Source: Epiperipatus broadwayi | Taxonomy: Eukaryota > Onychophora > Udeonychophora > Euonychophora > Peripatidae | Assembly (NCBI GenBank): GCA_028023455.1 | Contig: JAQFVV010000013.1 | Span: forward strand, 3,288,001-3,352,000 | DNA: 64,000 nucleotides | Direction of reading: 5' to 3' | Shown: one piece after another, positions 46,510 to 59,375 of the stretch | Layout of the letters: every line of letters begins with the position of its first letter | Numbering within the stretch: the first letter of the stretch is position 1 | Notes under the pieces: model-generated | Database searches by the model: none | The model's input: the letters and a program-made list of their open reading frames with translations, nothing else | What the model was told of the DNA's origin: nothing | Program-made: the position numbers and the translations under genes

Positions 46510-48400
46510 TATTATCATCTGGTAATTATTTAATATATTGAGAATAAGCAGGATGACATTAATAAATTGGAAGTTATTGCAATGTTATCTATAAATGACA
46601 TTAAATTTACTATAATTTCTAGATGAGGTAAATACAGATTCTTAGTAGATTGATCTATTTTTTGGTTAGTGAGTTTACATAGTCTGCAAACAATAGTGAT
46701 GAATTCTTTGGAGATTTGAATGCAATTAAGATACAAATCTTTAATTTTATGAAGGTATTATTAATATAATTTTGGATGACTATTACAAGGGATTGATTCC
46801 ATGGTAATAACTGATGTAATGCCAAGAATGAACAGTCCTGATCATCTGGTAAACTACATAATCTGTGCACTTATTCATGATGGCAAACAGAATAACTTTT
46901 TGCAATAACCAATAAAAATTGAGGTGCTAACCGTCTTTATCTACATAGTGTTAATTGTATAACTTAGATAAAAAATATTTTTTCCCTTGGGGATTTTTTT
47001 TTAGGCTAATTATTGCCAATGCTATTTGATCTATGCCTTTAATCATTATTAACCACAATTTGTTCATTACATGAATCATTTTTTTCTGACTTCTTTATAA
47101 CAAAAAATTTAGCTAACAAATTTCAGAACTGATTGTAACATTTACATAGTAATGATATTTTGGATATATCCTTGTCATTTACAGTAATATTTCTTTATTT
47201 TTTGAGGTTAATTCTTGCAAATGTTATAAAATTTAATTGACAGACTAACGAGTTAACCTTATGTATCTAGATCAGATTGTAACATTTACATATAAATAGT
47301 ATTTTGATATAATCCAAATTTTTGTATGATTTAGCTAGTATGTGTGCACCTGCATATAATGTAGCTTGTGTTTTTAATTTTACTCCTTGTAACCAAATCC
47401 CTCTAGTGTAATATCTTGAGATATTAGTCTATGAGTGAATGTTGATGCATTTGACTTTTATATTAGTAAAAATATTTGCATTCATATTCAAAAGAGAATC
47501 ATTATCTTTACATAAGAGAAATTCCATTATCATGGATAGTAGTTAACTTGACATAATTTATTGTAATCTTGACTAGGTTTGATAAGTTTATTATGATCAG
47601 CTTATATACCATTATGTTCTGATGATCAACAGCATCATGAATGTCAAGTCTGTGAACTTAAGATTTAGGATATTCTCTTTTGGTAATAATATTCAAGATA
47701 GCATCTATATCATCCAATTGTTTAAACAAAATCTCTTGATTGTTATTAAGTTAATGTTTAAATGCCATGTATGCCAATCACAATTGGCATACATGACATT
47801 TAAACATTAACTTGCTCTGAAGTAGTAATTAATAGCTATGACAGCATTGAGCCATGATTTCTTATAAAAGGTTACACATCTGTTGAATATAGCTAGGATA
47901 TCAGTGCAAAATGATCAAGTTTAATCTATAATGGCTATGATAATTTACTATAAGTGCAGTCAAAATTATTGAAGATAATATCAGTTTCTAAATGATATAA
48001 TAGTTTGCTGCCTGCTGTGAGCAGTATTTGTATGATAACCTTTGCTTTATTAAATGAGTATATGGTTATGAGATATTTTTTTCTGAAAAATATAGAAGGA
48101 ATATTATAATAGTACTTAGCTGACAGACATTTTTTTATTGGAAATTTTTGCACTTACTAACATTGTAACTATTTGAGCTAATCATGTATTTGGTTTATAA
48201 CAACAATATATAGTCATGTTTGAAAATGTTAGTCAAAATAAGTAATGTTAACTTTTGTCTTTGAAAAATTCATAAAGTGCCTTAGATGTACAATTATTAT
48301 GACCACATACATATATTAAATATTGAGATATTAAAACTGTGCATATTGTTGTATTAAGTACTTCATCTCATTTCTTATCAACATGTTCGTCTTCAGGAGA
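46510..48400 (-). pseudogene. LINE relic, reverse transcriptase part
   Basis: Minus-strand fragments parallel the LINE at 36.9-38.9 kb. LDIHDAVDHQNIMVYKL (about 47650-47600) corresponds to RT motif A (D...A.D), preceded by FKQLDDIDAILNIITKREYP (about 47735-47680) in the position of SFTIEAVKRFALLVEYIRTK. SLLFADYVNSLTKK (about 46697-46655) corresponds to the conserved FIDYANLL block. Sequence between is strongly mutated. With 44190-44910 it forms one older LINE cut in two by the RTE copy 2 insertion. Confidence 0.45.
47748..47813. repeat. 66-bp near-perfect palindrome
   Basis: AAGTTAATGTTTAAATG(C)CATGTATGCCAAT is followed after a 3-base loop by its complement, with one mismatch over about 31-bp arms. 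It interrupts the LINE relic. A tiny foldback element, cruciform-forming site or hairpin RNA precursor are possible. Confidence 0.85.
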
Positions 48401-51400
48401 ATTATGATTTTCACTGTTATTTGTTTCAAAATTTTGCTATTTCAATTTTACTGGTGCTGTTTTGTTTACTACACAGTGCTAAAAAAAATTTTTTTTTTTA
48501 AGTTTTTACTTCATTGAACATTAATTAGATTAGTATTTTGATTTTTGTGCTAATAACTGATTCTTTCTATGAAAATCCCCTTTCTTCATAGATATTACTG
48601 CTATATGATTGTCTCTTAAATTCAGCTCTGCTTCATTCTTTAATGGCTAATCGACAATTGAAGTGATATTTTCTTTTTATAATTATTTAATAGTTTAGCA
48701 TGGTATGAATATATATGTAATTATATAGAAGGTTTGAAGGTTAATTTGCTTCTGTGTAACTAATGAACTATAATAATATTGATTTGTTCTGATTTATCAG
48801 TAGAAGTTTATAGTTTTGATCATTTATGATCATTACAAATACGATTGACCTAATCTAGCTTTCCATAACTACTACAACAACCTATTGTGTATAGTAACAT
48901 TATACATCCCAATTAAGCACATTTATGACTGTGATTAGAATTGACTGCAAAAATTTACAGTGAGACAGCTTTTTAGGGAAATAACCTTTTCTCTCTTAAT
49001 ATTCATTATCTGTTAAGAGATATTTTGAAGAGTGTGTTTGGCATTAGCTTTCTAAATATATTGATGAATTTAGCTATGTTTTCTCAGCTTTTTTTTCTTT
49101 TCTTTTTTTTAAATATATTTCTCCTTATGATGTCTGGTAGTACATGTATTATTTTCTCTCTCTTTTTTTTTCAATATTTCTCCTGAGATGTCTTCATTAT
49201 GTATCCATATATTATAGGATCTACCTCTTTGGTGATACAATATATTTTTTTTTTAAGAATTTGTATTTTTTGTTATATTTTCCAACTTTTTCAAATTATT
49301 GCTTTATAAAATATTCAAGACAATTTTGCAGTAAATGTGATCATGAATTATGCAGTTTTTAATAATTATATTTGCAGACTCCTGCCAAATATTCAGAGAT
49401 AAATGAGTGTGATAATGTCCATCTGATCAATTGTAATCCATTATACTAATAAGTGAAAATGAATTTATACAGAAATAGGGTAATTTAAGGTTAATTTTGT
49501 TATTTTGATTTTTTTCAATCAAATATATTTTTTGTATTTATAAAAATTCTATATTATATATTTCATAGATTCCATATTTATTCTATGACAGTTGTAATTT
49601 CGATTTATACAGCTTTTCTTTTCCCAAGATTTATTTCATATTATTTCCTAGATTTCTTTTCTTCTGCATGGTGTATTTCTGTTTGCTCATTCTAAAATTT
49701 AGGGCTCTTAATTGATGAATTTTTACCTTCTTGGGACAGATCACTATAATATAATTAGAATCATCAAACATGATTCATGCATTATTCTTAATTACATTAT
49801 TTAATATTAATTAATTTAATTATTTATTTTTAGTTAAGCATTTATTTATTTATTCTGATCTAGTTTATATATTTTTGATAACTGAAATATTATTTGCATT
49901 ATCTGGGTTATTCAAGGAAGTTGCCTTTCTAATCCAGTATGGCTTGTTTTTATTTGACTTAAGCCTGCTATGTTCGAATTTTGCTTTTCCAGATAGCAAG
50001 TTTCTAAAGTGTTTTTCTTTTTTTTTTTCCTGGCATTCTTGTAGCTATTTGTATATTTTAATTTTTTTATTTGCTTTTGATCAACAATACTTAAGCTAGG
50101 ATTCTTTTATCTAATTTACACTTAATCAATTGATTATTCTTTGCTTCCTTGAGAATGATGAAAAAATTAATTTTATTGAACCTGCTATCTCATAATAAAA
50201 TTGTTTATAAAATATTTCTAAGTTTTATCTACATGTGATATTTATTAAATCCTTTCTATTATTGATTGTAAATATACTTTATCTCTGAAATAATTCTTTA
50301 ATCATCATTTATTTTTAAAAGGTTTCTAGAAATAAGTTAAATCAACTCTAGTATTATTATCTTTACTATTTTATAGTACAATATTATTCTACTGCTCTTT
50401 TTAATAAGCCAATTTAATGCCCAAAATTAATCTTTCTAAAGTTACTTTTTTAATTGAAGGGGTTTCCTTGCTTTCTTCAATCTGCCTTTCTGATTATTTT
50501 ATTCTCTGAAAGAATTCTATATCTTTTCAATATTTGACAGTGTAACTTATCAATTTTCCCTTTTTCATTTTTTAAAAAAATATAGCAAGTGATTTCTTTT
50601 ATTTCAACATTGTTTTTACAGTTTAATACAATGATAGGATGGCAGAGTAAATGAATTCTCGAATCAAGCTCAACTCTGTTATTTCTAATGCTCTAACATC
50701 ATAATCAAACTTCCAAATAACAAACCATTTCAATATTTTTTTCTTCAATTATCCTCAATACAATATCTTTTATTAAAGTTTATACTGCAGTTATAGAAAT
50801 GAGATGCCAGAATAAAATATATCAAAAAAGGTGGCCAGTAGCAGTAAATTACCGTTGATGATTAAGTGTTATTGATTTATTGGCTAATTATTCAGCTGGC
50901 ATTCAGGCAAAAAAACATGTCTACCCTGTGCCTGCACAAAATTTAAAAAAAAATACTGATATTTTACTCTATTAATCTTTGTGTCAAAGTTTTCGGTTCA
51001 TGTAGGTATATAACTAAAGAAGCTATTGAAAACCACTGTTTTTTTCTTTATTATATTCTTCATGTAATGGAATCTTAATTTATTTATAATACTTTATTTA
51101 CTTCTGATATTTTAAAAACCATACATTCATATTCAGGGTGATATTAAATGGGTAAGCAATGGAAGGCTGTACTAGTAAAAGTAAAATTTAATTTTTTGAT
51201 CGAACATTTTTAAATAAAATAATAAAAATGAAAGTTTTAGAATATTTTTCTTAAATCTCATAAATATGATTATTCTAAATTAAGAGGTGAAGAAGGGAAA
51301 TCTCTGCATTGATAAACAACAACCTTGAAAGTTTTGGATCTTGTTCAAAAAGTAAAAAAAAAAAAAAAATCGAATACAAAACAATTTCATTATTTAAAAA

Positions 51401-53439
51401 ATAAAAATAAAAAATTGAGAAGCTTATTATTATTAATAACACGCATAAACAAGTATAAATAATTAAAATATTCAAAACAGCTAGCCTATGCATATGTTTT
51501 TTTTTTAAACATTTAACTGTGCATATTACACATAAAATTTCACTATCACAATATATAGAAAATATTTCAAATTCTAGAATATTTTCCTACATCCCATAAA
51601 CCCATATAAAGCTACTATGAAAAGTATTTTAGAAACATGAACATAAATCACAAGTCAATGATAGATTTAAAAACCAAGTAGCAAAATAATCATTTTCAAT
51701 TGAAATTAAACCAACCAACCCTTCATGATATCCGAACTCCACAACAATCTTATTCTCCTATAATATAATATCATAAATACGCAATTTAAACACTCAAGCT
51801 ACACTTAAATATAATATCTCTTTAATATAAAACAATCATTCAATATTCGAGTAGACTTAGCAGACAATCTTTATAACAAATAAAAGATAAAGTCTTATCT
51901 TCAATGAGTTGTCTGAGATCAATCACAGTAGAAGTATTTATGCAAAAATTTTCCAGGATAATACTTAAGACAATATATCATTTTTAAACAAAAATCTTAT
52001 ACTAGTTTTTAATAACTTGTATAAAAGTTCAATGTGTAATGGAGTTTCAGTTTGCTGTAGAGACAAATTTAAAGTGTTAAATAAGACAAATTTCTAATGT
52101 TAAAGATGATCATTTAATAGATTTAATAACTAACTATTCAAGTAAATTTGGAAGTAATATTTGCCAATGTAAATTTGTATTACCATTCTACATTTTAAAT
52201 TTAAAAAAACTGAGTTGGAAAGATAATCATTTACATAAAAAAGCATTCAGCATCTGAAAAACATTTTGAGATCATCATATACTTGTAAAATCACTAAGAA
52301 CATCAAGCAGAATCTTTTTATATCTTTTGATTTTTTTTATATAATTTGTGTTGATGTTGATTCAGATTTTTGACAGAGATTTTTGTTCTATCATTTGATG
52401 TGATCCTCATCACAAATAGCATGTAACTGGTTAAATGTCACTAAATTAATTGTCTAGAATCTTATAAATCATATGACTCTTCTGCCTAACTTTGTAAATA
52501 ATCTACATGGCAAAAAATAGGCCTTTCTTTGAAATCCCAAATAATATTTTTGGGACTGAGTTGCGATATCTTACAATGAACTATCTCTACCATTAAAAAA
52601 ATAGTCTGTGCTAAGATATAAAATCACTGCATCAACTATATTTTGCTTTGTACTTCATATCAACCAAAATTCACATCTTAAATGTGATTTTGAAAGGTAC
52701 TTTAAGTTCTTATTTATTATGCTTTTTCAACCTATAACTAAACTGACTACAATACAAATAAAAGAACTTTAAAATACTTGTGAATAAATACCATTACATT
52801 GCTTACTTTTAGGATCCTGAAAACACCAAAAAATCTTGTGAAGAAATTCCATGAATATGTTTCAAATTAAAAGTGATGATTAGCCAGAAGTCGCATAAAG
52901 ATTATTGGGAATTGCAGAAATTTGAACTTTTTTTATTATTATTAATCTCTCTATAGCAAAAATATATTCCTTATGATACTTCAATGTTCAATGAAAGTTC
53001 AATGTTATTTGATAATCTTTTTAAGGAATTTATTTTTCTCACATATTTGCAAATTTATCTTTAAAAAGTATGTTATTTTCTACTTTTTTTTTTAATAAAC
53101 ACCTAAAAAGTTTTATATATTATGAAAATGTCATAATTTTTGCTACGTTTTTATTCAAATTCAATCTTTAGCAACTTCGCTGAATAAATCCTTAATAAGT
53201 TATTCATTTTATATTTTAATTACCAATATGTTTCCTTAAATTAGTTTTAATATTAAAATCAATATTTGTTATGTTTTGGAGAAGGAAAATGATAATATGA
53301 TACTGAATTCATCACTAAAAAAATGTTGGTAACCCTCAAGGCAAATGACAATATTCCGCAATGGGAATGCTTTAGATGTGTGTTTACATTTGTTAAAATG
53401 AATATGTGAATCATAATTTCCAATACTGGTTACAATTAA
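48401..53439. other. AT-rich DNA without recognised features
   Basis: About 5 kb in which I could support no gene, RNA or repeat. The part before about 50.6 kb is T-rich on the plus strand, like the minus-strand relics, but no RT block was recognised. Confidence 0.4.
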
Positions 53440-53995
53440 AACAAAATATTAACCTGCTAATGTTTTAAAAAATAATAAAAGACTTGTTAACTGTAATCTA
53501 GCTTAACTGATATAAAATAAAAAAATTCTACTGTTTCATAATTAAATGTCACATAAAAATGGCTATCTTTTGTCTGTCCTATAGATTTATATTAATACAA
53601 AGAAGTGGGCATTATTTGCAAGTTTGTTTAAAGGTTTCATTGGGAATCTGACTTATAAATTATGGATTTAATTGTCCATGAATAAGTTTTATATTATCAG
53701 TGTTCCATATTTGATAGATGCGATTTAATTAATGGCTTATTAAAATTATTAGAATTTTATCTGAACTGTTACTTGAAACTGTAATGTTGGCTTGATCAAT
53801 ATAAAATAAAATAAAAAATGCTAATAAAAGTTTCAAACTGCTTGAGGTATCAATGTTTGAATTTTATTATTGAATAATATTGATGTATGATGAAAGTAAC
53901 CATTTTTTTGCCTGACCAATAGATTGGCATTGATACAAAAAAAGTGGGCACTATTTGCAAGTTTGTTTAGATGATTCTTTGGGAATATCATAAAT
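53440..53995. repeat. Diverged tandem duplication
   Basis: About 53480-53660 and 53785-53995 share, in order, AACTGTAAT...GATATAAAATAAA, AATAGATT...ATTGATACAAA, AGTGGGCA-TATTTGCAAG, TTTGTTTA and TTGGGAAT. The offset is about 338 bp. Function unknown; neither copy is coding. Confidence 0.75.
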
Positions 53996-54990
53996 GTGAA
54001 TTATCATAATCATAGTTGTACAAGAACATAAAAAGAGTGAAAGAGAAAAAAATGGATTAATAAACACAACAATGTGACAGGTTTCTCTATTTAACAAAAT
54101 TCTCTTCAACATCAATATTTAAAAAAAAGTGTGCATATTTTTCTGTTATAAGAGAGTTTATTTTACAAATAAAAAGATATGATTTTTTTAATAGGATTCA
54201 TCTTGCGGATGTAAATACAAAAATAAGATTAAAAAAATAATATTATCAGTTGCTTAAAATGACAGGTCTACTATTGGTAAAATGAATAGTGCATATATAA
54301 AGACAAAAGACTTAGCAATTACTAATTTTATTTTGAAGCCTGCAACTACCTTTCAGAAATTTTTATCATTTTTTTTATCTTTAAAAATATTTAGCTTATT
54401 TTATAATGTCTCACTTTTATTAAAGGATAAATTTCACATATATTTGTAGAAAGTGTAAATTTTGAATGTTCTTTTAACATTCAAGATTTTCAGTATTATG
54501 TATTTAATCTTTATTGGAAAAGAAAAGATTAAGTTCATCTTGTGAATCTTTTTGACTTTATTATTACTTATAATTTATTACTGGTATTGATATTTTAAAA
54601 GATTACTTATTTATTTAGCATATACAACAATCAATAAATTACCATAAAGAAGTCAATAGAAATTCCAATCAAGAAATAGAATCATTAATGGCTTTAAATA
54701 AATTGTTCAATTCTGCATATTATAACCATAAATTTGAGTCATAGTTGTCCACATCTACATAGATCAATGGCTGTTAAATTCAATTTATAAAATAGAATAC
54801 AATGACCATGAATTAGCTAGTTTTACTATTGGATCTGGAAAATAAATTTGTTTGGAAGTTTATAAAAATTCCATCTTTTATGCCTCGATTCTTGTATTGT
54901 AGATTCTTTGTTGAACATCCAGAAAGATGTTTTTGATTTAAGTCTTAGATGGTGAAACTATATTTTGAATTACTAACAAATTCATTCTAC
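53996..54990. other. AT-rich DNA without recognised features
   Basis: Nothing supportable. Confidence 0.45.
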
Positions 54991-56110
54991 TTGATATCCT
55001 TTCATATGTTTTCTATGAGGCAACTTCTTTTTTGATATCTGGTGAAGTAATATTTGAAAGAGCAGGAAATAATTGTGCAAGAGTAGACTTGAATGTACCA
55101 GTAATATTTTCATGATAATATTTCAAAGACTGACTTAGATTCTACTTCTCCAGAATTTCTGTAGGTTATCCTATAGATAGTGAAAATAAATTTAATTTAA
55201 TGTTTCCAAATATTCTTTACTGCTCTGTATTTTCTTCAATAATCTTGTCTATTAAACCTCACAGGTTTAGAAGGCTAAACTCTAGGGCACGATAACAATT
55301 ATATTAAACATTTTAATATGAATTAATTGATAATCAAAATAATGCTGCTGTTTTAATCTTTTCAACAATTCTATATACTTAATTGATTTACTAGAGTATT
55401 CATTCATTTTTATTTCTGACTTATTGAGAGCTATATCTAGTAATTATTTGAAGAAGCTTTAAAAAAGGAAGGAATCTTTCAATTGCTAAATTAATGATCC
55501 TATATATTTAAGATCTAATACAACATTCCTTACTATATTTATAAGTCTATAATTGATGTATGTTCTAAAACATAATTGCATCATTTATAAAGGTAATTGT
55601 TAGCATGTATGTACTTAGATGAAACAAGTGGAAGATAACGGTTCTGTATTATTTGTTTAGAATTTATAATGGATCAACAGAAAGATAAGTCACAATTAGT
55701 GGCTTCTCAAGATCTGAGAACCCTAGATAGTATTTTGTAGTTTATAGGAAAGAATTTTCTGTTTAATAAATGGTTAATAAAACTTATACTATATAATGAT
55801 AGTCAGGTTTAATATGTCAAAAAATCTATCCAATAAGAGTCATAACTATGTTTAAAATTCAATTGTATTATATACAAGTACATTTCACTTTTTTAGTATA
55901 AATCGTAGTTTATTTAACTATAAAGGCCATATGCATTGACATTTTCTTCTTGATGTCATGGCAACTTAGTTTCAGGTTTATTTGTGAGTACAGCTTCTTG
56001 AGAACTATTCTAATCAATACTTTTGAATTAATATCTCTATAATAATAGGCCAATGATCTTTTAAGATAGATGTTGTGTATTTCCTTTTCTAATGCCGAAT
56101 ACTATGTACT
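54990..56110 (-). pseudogene. Ancient non-LTR reverse transcriptase relic
   Basis: Collinear minus-strand fragments in changing frames: DHWPIIIEILI / INSKVLIRIVLKKLYSQINL (about 56065-55960), in the position of the RT 'R PISLL....KI..K....RL' block; FKHSYDSYWIDFL (about 55850), in the position of motif A; SISFINHLLNRKFFPINY (about 55775); and TYMLTITFINDAIMF (about 55610-55565), where FINDAIMF parallels Y/F-A-D-D-x-x-x-F of motif C. Spacing is consistent with one RT. Clade cannot be determined. Confidence 0.35.
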
Positions 56111-56319
56111 TAACAATATGTAGCCAGTTAATTTTTTTTCTATTTCACATTTCGCTACAATGGGCCCATATAAATATTTTGATTATATTCTGCTATTAGA
56201 AGCATGAAAGTATAAAATATTATTTACAATAGAGAATGAAACTGGATTAATTTCTAAAATGATGCATAGCTTCAATGTCTTTCTAAATTTCACATTATGT
56301 TCATTTTTGTAATATATAA

Positions 56320-56560
56320 TGGCTTTTAAAAAGGAGGTGGGAAGGGGGTGAAAAGGTTAGTGAGAGAAGTGGGTCTAATTCCTCAATTAAGTTGGTTTTT
56401 GTGTATGTTTAATATATATTTAATTAATTTTTGAAAAAGAGGATGTGTTTTTTAGTATATTTTTTATATTGTATGTGTTTTTATTTGGTATTTGTGATGT
56501 TTTTTTTTTTTTTTTTGTTGTGGGTGTGGGGGGGGGGGGGGGATATATATATACACACAT
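56320..56560. repeat. G-rich strand-biased tract with poly-G
   Basis: The plus strand carries GGAGGTGGGAAGGGGGTG (56333 on), GTGAGAGAAGTGGG, long T runs and finally GTGGGTGTG followed by a 15-base G run (56528-56542), then (AT)n/(AC)n. G clusters could form G-quadruplexes. Nothing indicates a gene. Confidence 0.6.
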
Positions 56561-58955
56561 ATTCGCGTTTATAAACTTTTGTATTTAGCATTTTATTTCT
56601 AAATCCAGTAAATTTTTCTGTCTAGATTTTACAAGATATAAGAATTTATATATAAATCAGAATCAAATTCTGAATTATTGGAAAGTGTTCAGCATGGCAC
56701 ATACACTTTAAAGGATAAACTAATGAGATTGAAAGATTTCAAAACATAGTCAAGTAAAACTATAAAAAACACTCAATATATATATCACTTATTAAACAGA
56801 CAAAAAAAAAACTCAACTTGATCAATTTCTACTAGAGCAAGGCATAATTATACAGGAATTCTTTAATAGCAATGAGCTAATAAAAAACGTTGTTGAGAGT
56901 AATTTGTTATTAAGGAAAATCTACCAATTGTATGAGGAAAAAAAATGTTTGGCTGAAAAAATTGTGGTGGTGTGCACAATTTTCTTAAAAATACATTTGT
57001 GTGTAGGTGTATAAATATTAAAATATATATTTTGCTTCACTTTTTAAAATGACTTCCAATTCATTACTTTCATAAAAATATAATCTTTGACAAATGAAAA
57101 GAAATGCCTTATAAAAGTCCATAACAAAACGAATATAATACCCAGGATTAAGAAGTGAACATTAAATTTTGCATATGCCTAATAATTGACTATTAACATC
57201 AAGACCAATACTATTAAAATATGAGTGTGTCTATATTACCAACATTAATACAGCTTTTGTTACTTGCCCACACTATTATATTACTGATATGATAAAGACA
57301 ATTATTATTTTATAATTTTATTTTATAATTTACTGAAACTGATTCCAATGCTACAACAATTATTGTACTATAGAAAATAATATTAGAACCAAGACTAATA
57401 CACAATACTTCTAAGAGCAAAAATTAACTAGAAAAAAAAATTATAATAGCGAAGTTAGGTAATGAGGAATCACCTGAGATTAATCTGTTATTAGCAGTAG
57501 CTAATGTTAGTCCAAATCAGTACATTTTTGAAAAAATAACTCAGTGGACACAAAATCCTGAACTTGTTCAATAAAAATAAAATAATAGAACTAATTAGTC
57601 ATTATCACATGTGAATTTTGATTGCTTATATAAAAAAAAAATTAAAGTAAAAAAACAAAAAACTATTAGACAAATTATAATTACACAGAGGCAGGTGATA
57701 TTTAATGGTTAACAAATTATAATTGGCACTATATATCTACACAAATCAATAGCATCTGAATACATTGTTTAACACAAAATATATTATTTTATTATAAAAG
57801 AACTTTATTCAATAATATTTTACCATTCTTTTCAATGTAAATATATTCTAAAATGAAAAATTATGCAATGATATAGTGCCCTGAGATATGGATGTCCACA
57901 ATACTATCAATAATGATGATTTAAAGTTCACAATCTCTTAATAAAAAAAAGGAAAATCCTATTTATGTGCATGACAATCAAGCTCAGTTAAGCATGAACT
58001 CTAGGGATATTACAAAACACAATATAAATTGAAGAAAACATTAAACATTTAATTTTAATATTTGATATTTTCCCTCTCATAACTAATGATTTAATATAAA
58101 TGATTATATTTTGATTGCATACAATCATCAACAGCAACTACTTGCAAAAGTATAACCATTCTAACTTAAAAAAAGAAAAGATAAATAATAATAATAATAA
58201 TAATAAACTAGAAATGAATTTTGTGATGACTGTACAACCCAATCCCTGAATTATAAATATGCCCAAATATAGAATATTTAGTTTATTGATATTTTGCAAT
58301 TCTATTTTTTTAACTTTTTTGGCAGCAAACATTTATTTTTGAAACAACTAAAGCTTTACATGGTATTCTATTCTCAGCCATATTTCTAATGAAAACAATC
58401 AACAATGTATTTTTTTAATGACTTTGAGTTAATGTTAATAACATAAATTATGTCTGTCTTTTCAGAAAAAAATATGCTGAAGTTTTTATTGTAAAATATC
58501 TTTTAAGAAAATTTTGTATTGTTTATTCATTTCACATGTTTAATCCAATGAAGTCATAATTTTACAACAGCAGAGTCTAAGAAAATATTGATTAGTCTTA
58601 TGATCATGCCATTACATTTTTTAAATTTTACAGACTATTTTAAAACATTTTTCAAATGCCTCTGTTACATTAATAAAGTAGTAGCTGATTTCTATTTCCA
58701 TACAATAAATTACATAATAACTCTATAAACAACTATCATAGATGCAGTAATTACTATGATGAAATACCCTATCTTTTAATTTATTAAAAACAATAGCAGC
58801 ACATTGGAGTCTATGCTGTATTATCTGAGTCCAATTTTCCATTTAAAAAACTACAAAGATATTTAAATTAGCTTACATTCTCAAGTTTAAATGCCCAAAC
58901 TAGAAAAAAATTATGAAGATTTTTCTTCCACCAATGAATGATAAAGGACTTTAAT
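56561..58955. other. AT-rich DNA with an AAT microsatellite
   Basis: (AAT)n at about 58184-58207. No other supportable feature. Confidence 0.5.
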
Positions 58956-58959
58956 TTCC

Positions 58960-59375
58960 TGAACATTAATTATTAAATCAAAGTCTTTATAAATTGCATT
59001 TAAAACATAAAGTACATTCTGTATATCATCCTTTAAATATGAAAATAAAAGACAAATCATCATTATAATGTAAATCCAGAATTTAAAATTTCACCATCAA
59101 ATCTGTATTACATCTTGATCCCTAACATGTGAAACTACTATAAACACTTCACAAGTCATTATTAAACCAAAATCTTTATGTATTATATTCAAAGCATTAA
59201 GTATATTCTATAGAGCATCCTTGACATAGACAAAGATAACATCACAATCATTATAATGTAAATCCAGAATTCAAAAAAATAAATTTCCTGTTTTAGTTTT
59301 TAATTAATTCAAATTTAAATTTTCACCATTAAACCTGTGTCATATCTTGATCCCTGATTTGTAAAACTGCCTAAA
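58960..59375. repeat. Diverged tandem duplication, period about 190 bp
   Basis: Two units (about 58965-59140 and 59155-59370) share AAATC-AAGTCTTTAT, AAGTA-ATTCTGTATA-CATCCTT, CATTATAATGTAAATCCAGAATT, TTTCACCAT and CATCTTGATCCCT. A third, weaker match (CACTTCTTGATTCCGTAAAA) occurs near 59620. Not coding; a minor satellite or old duplicated element. Confidence 0.8.
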
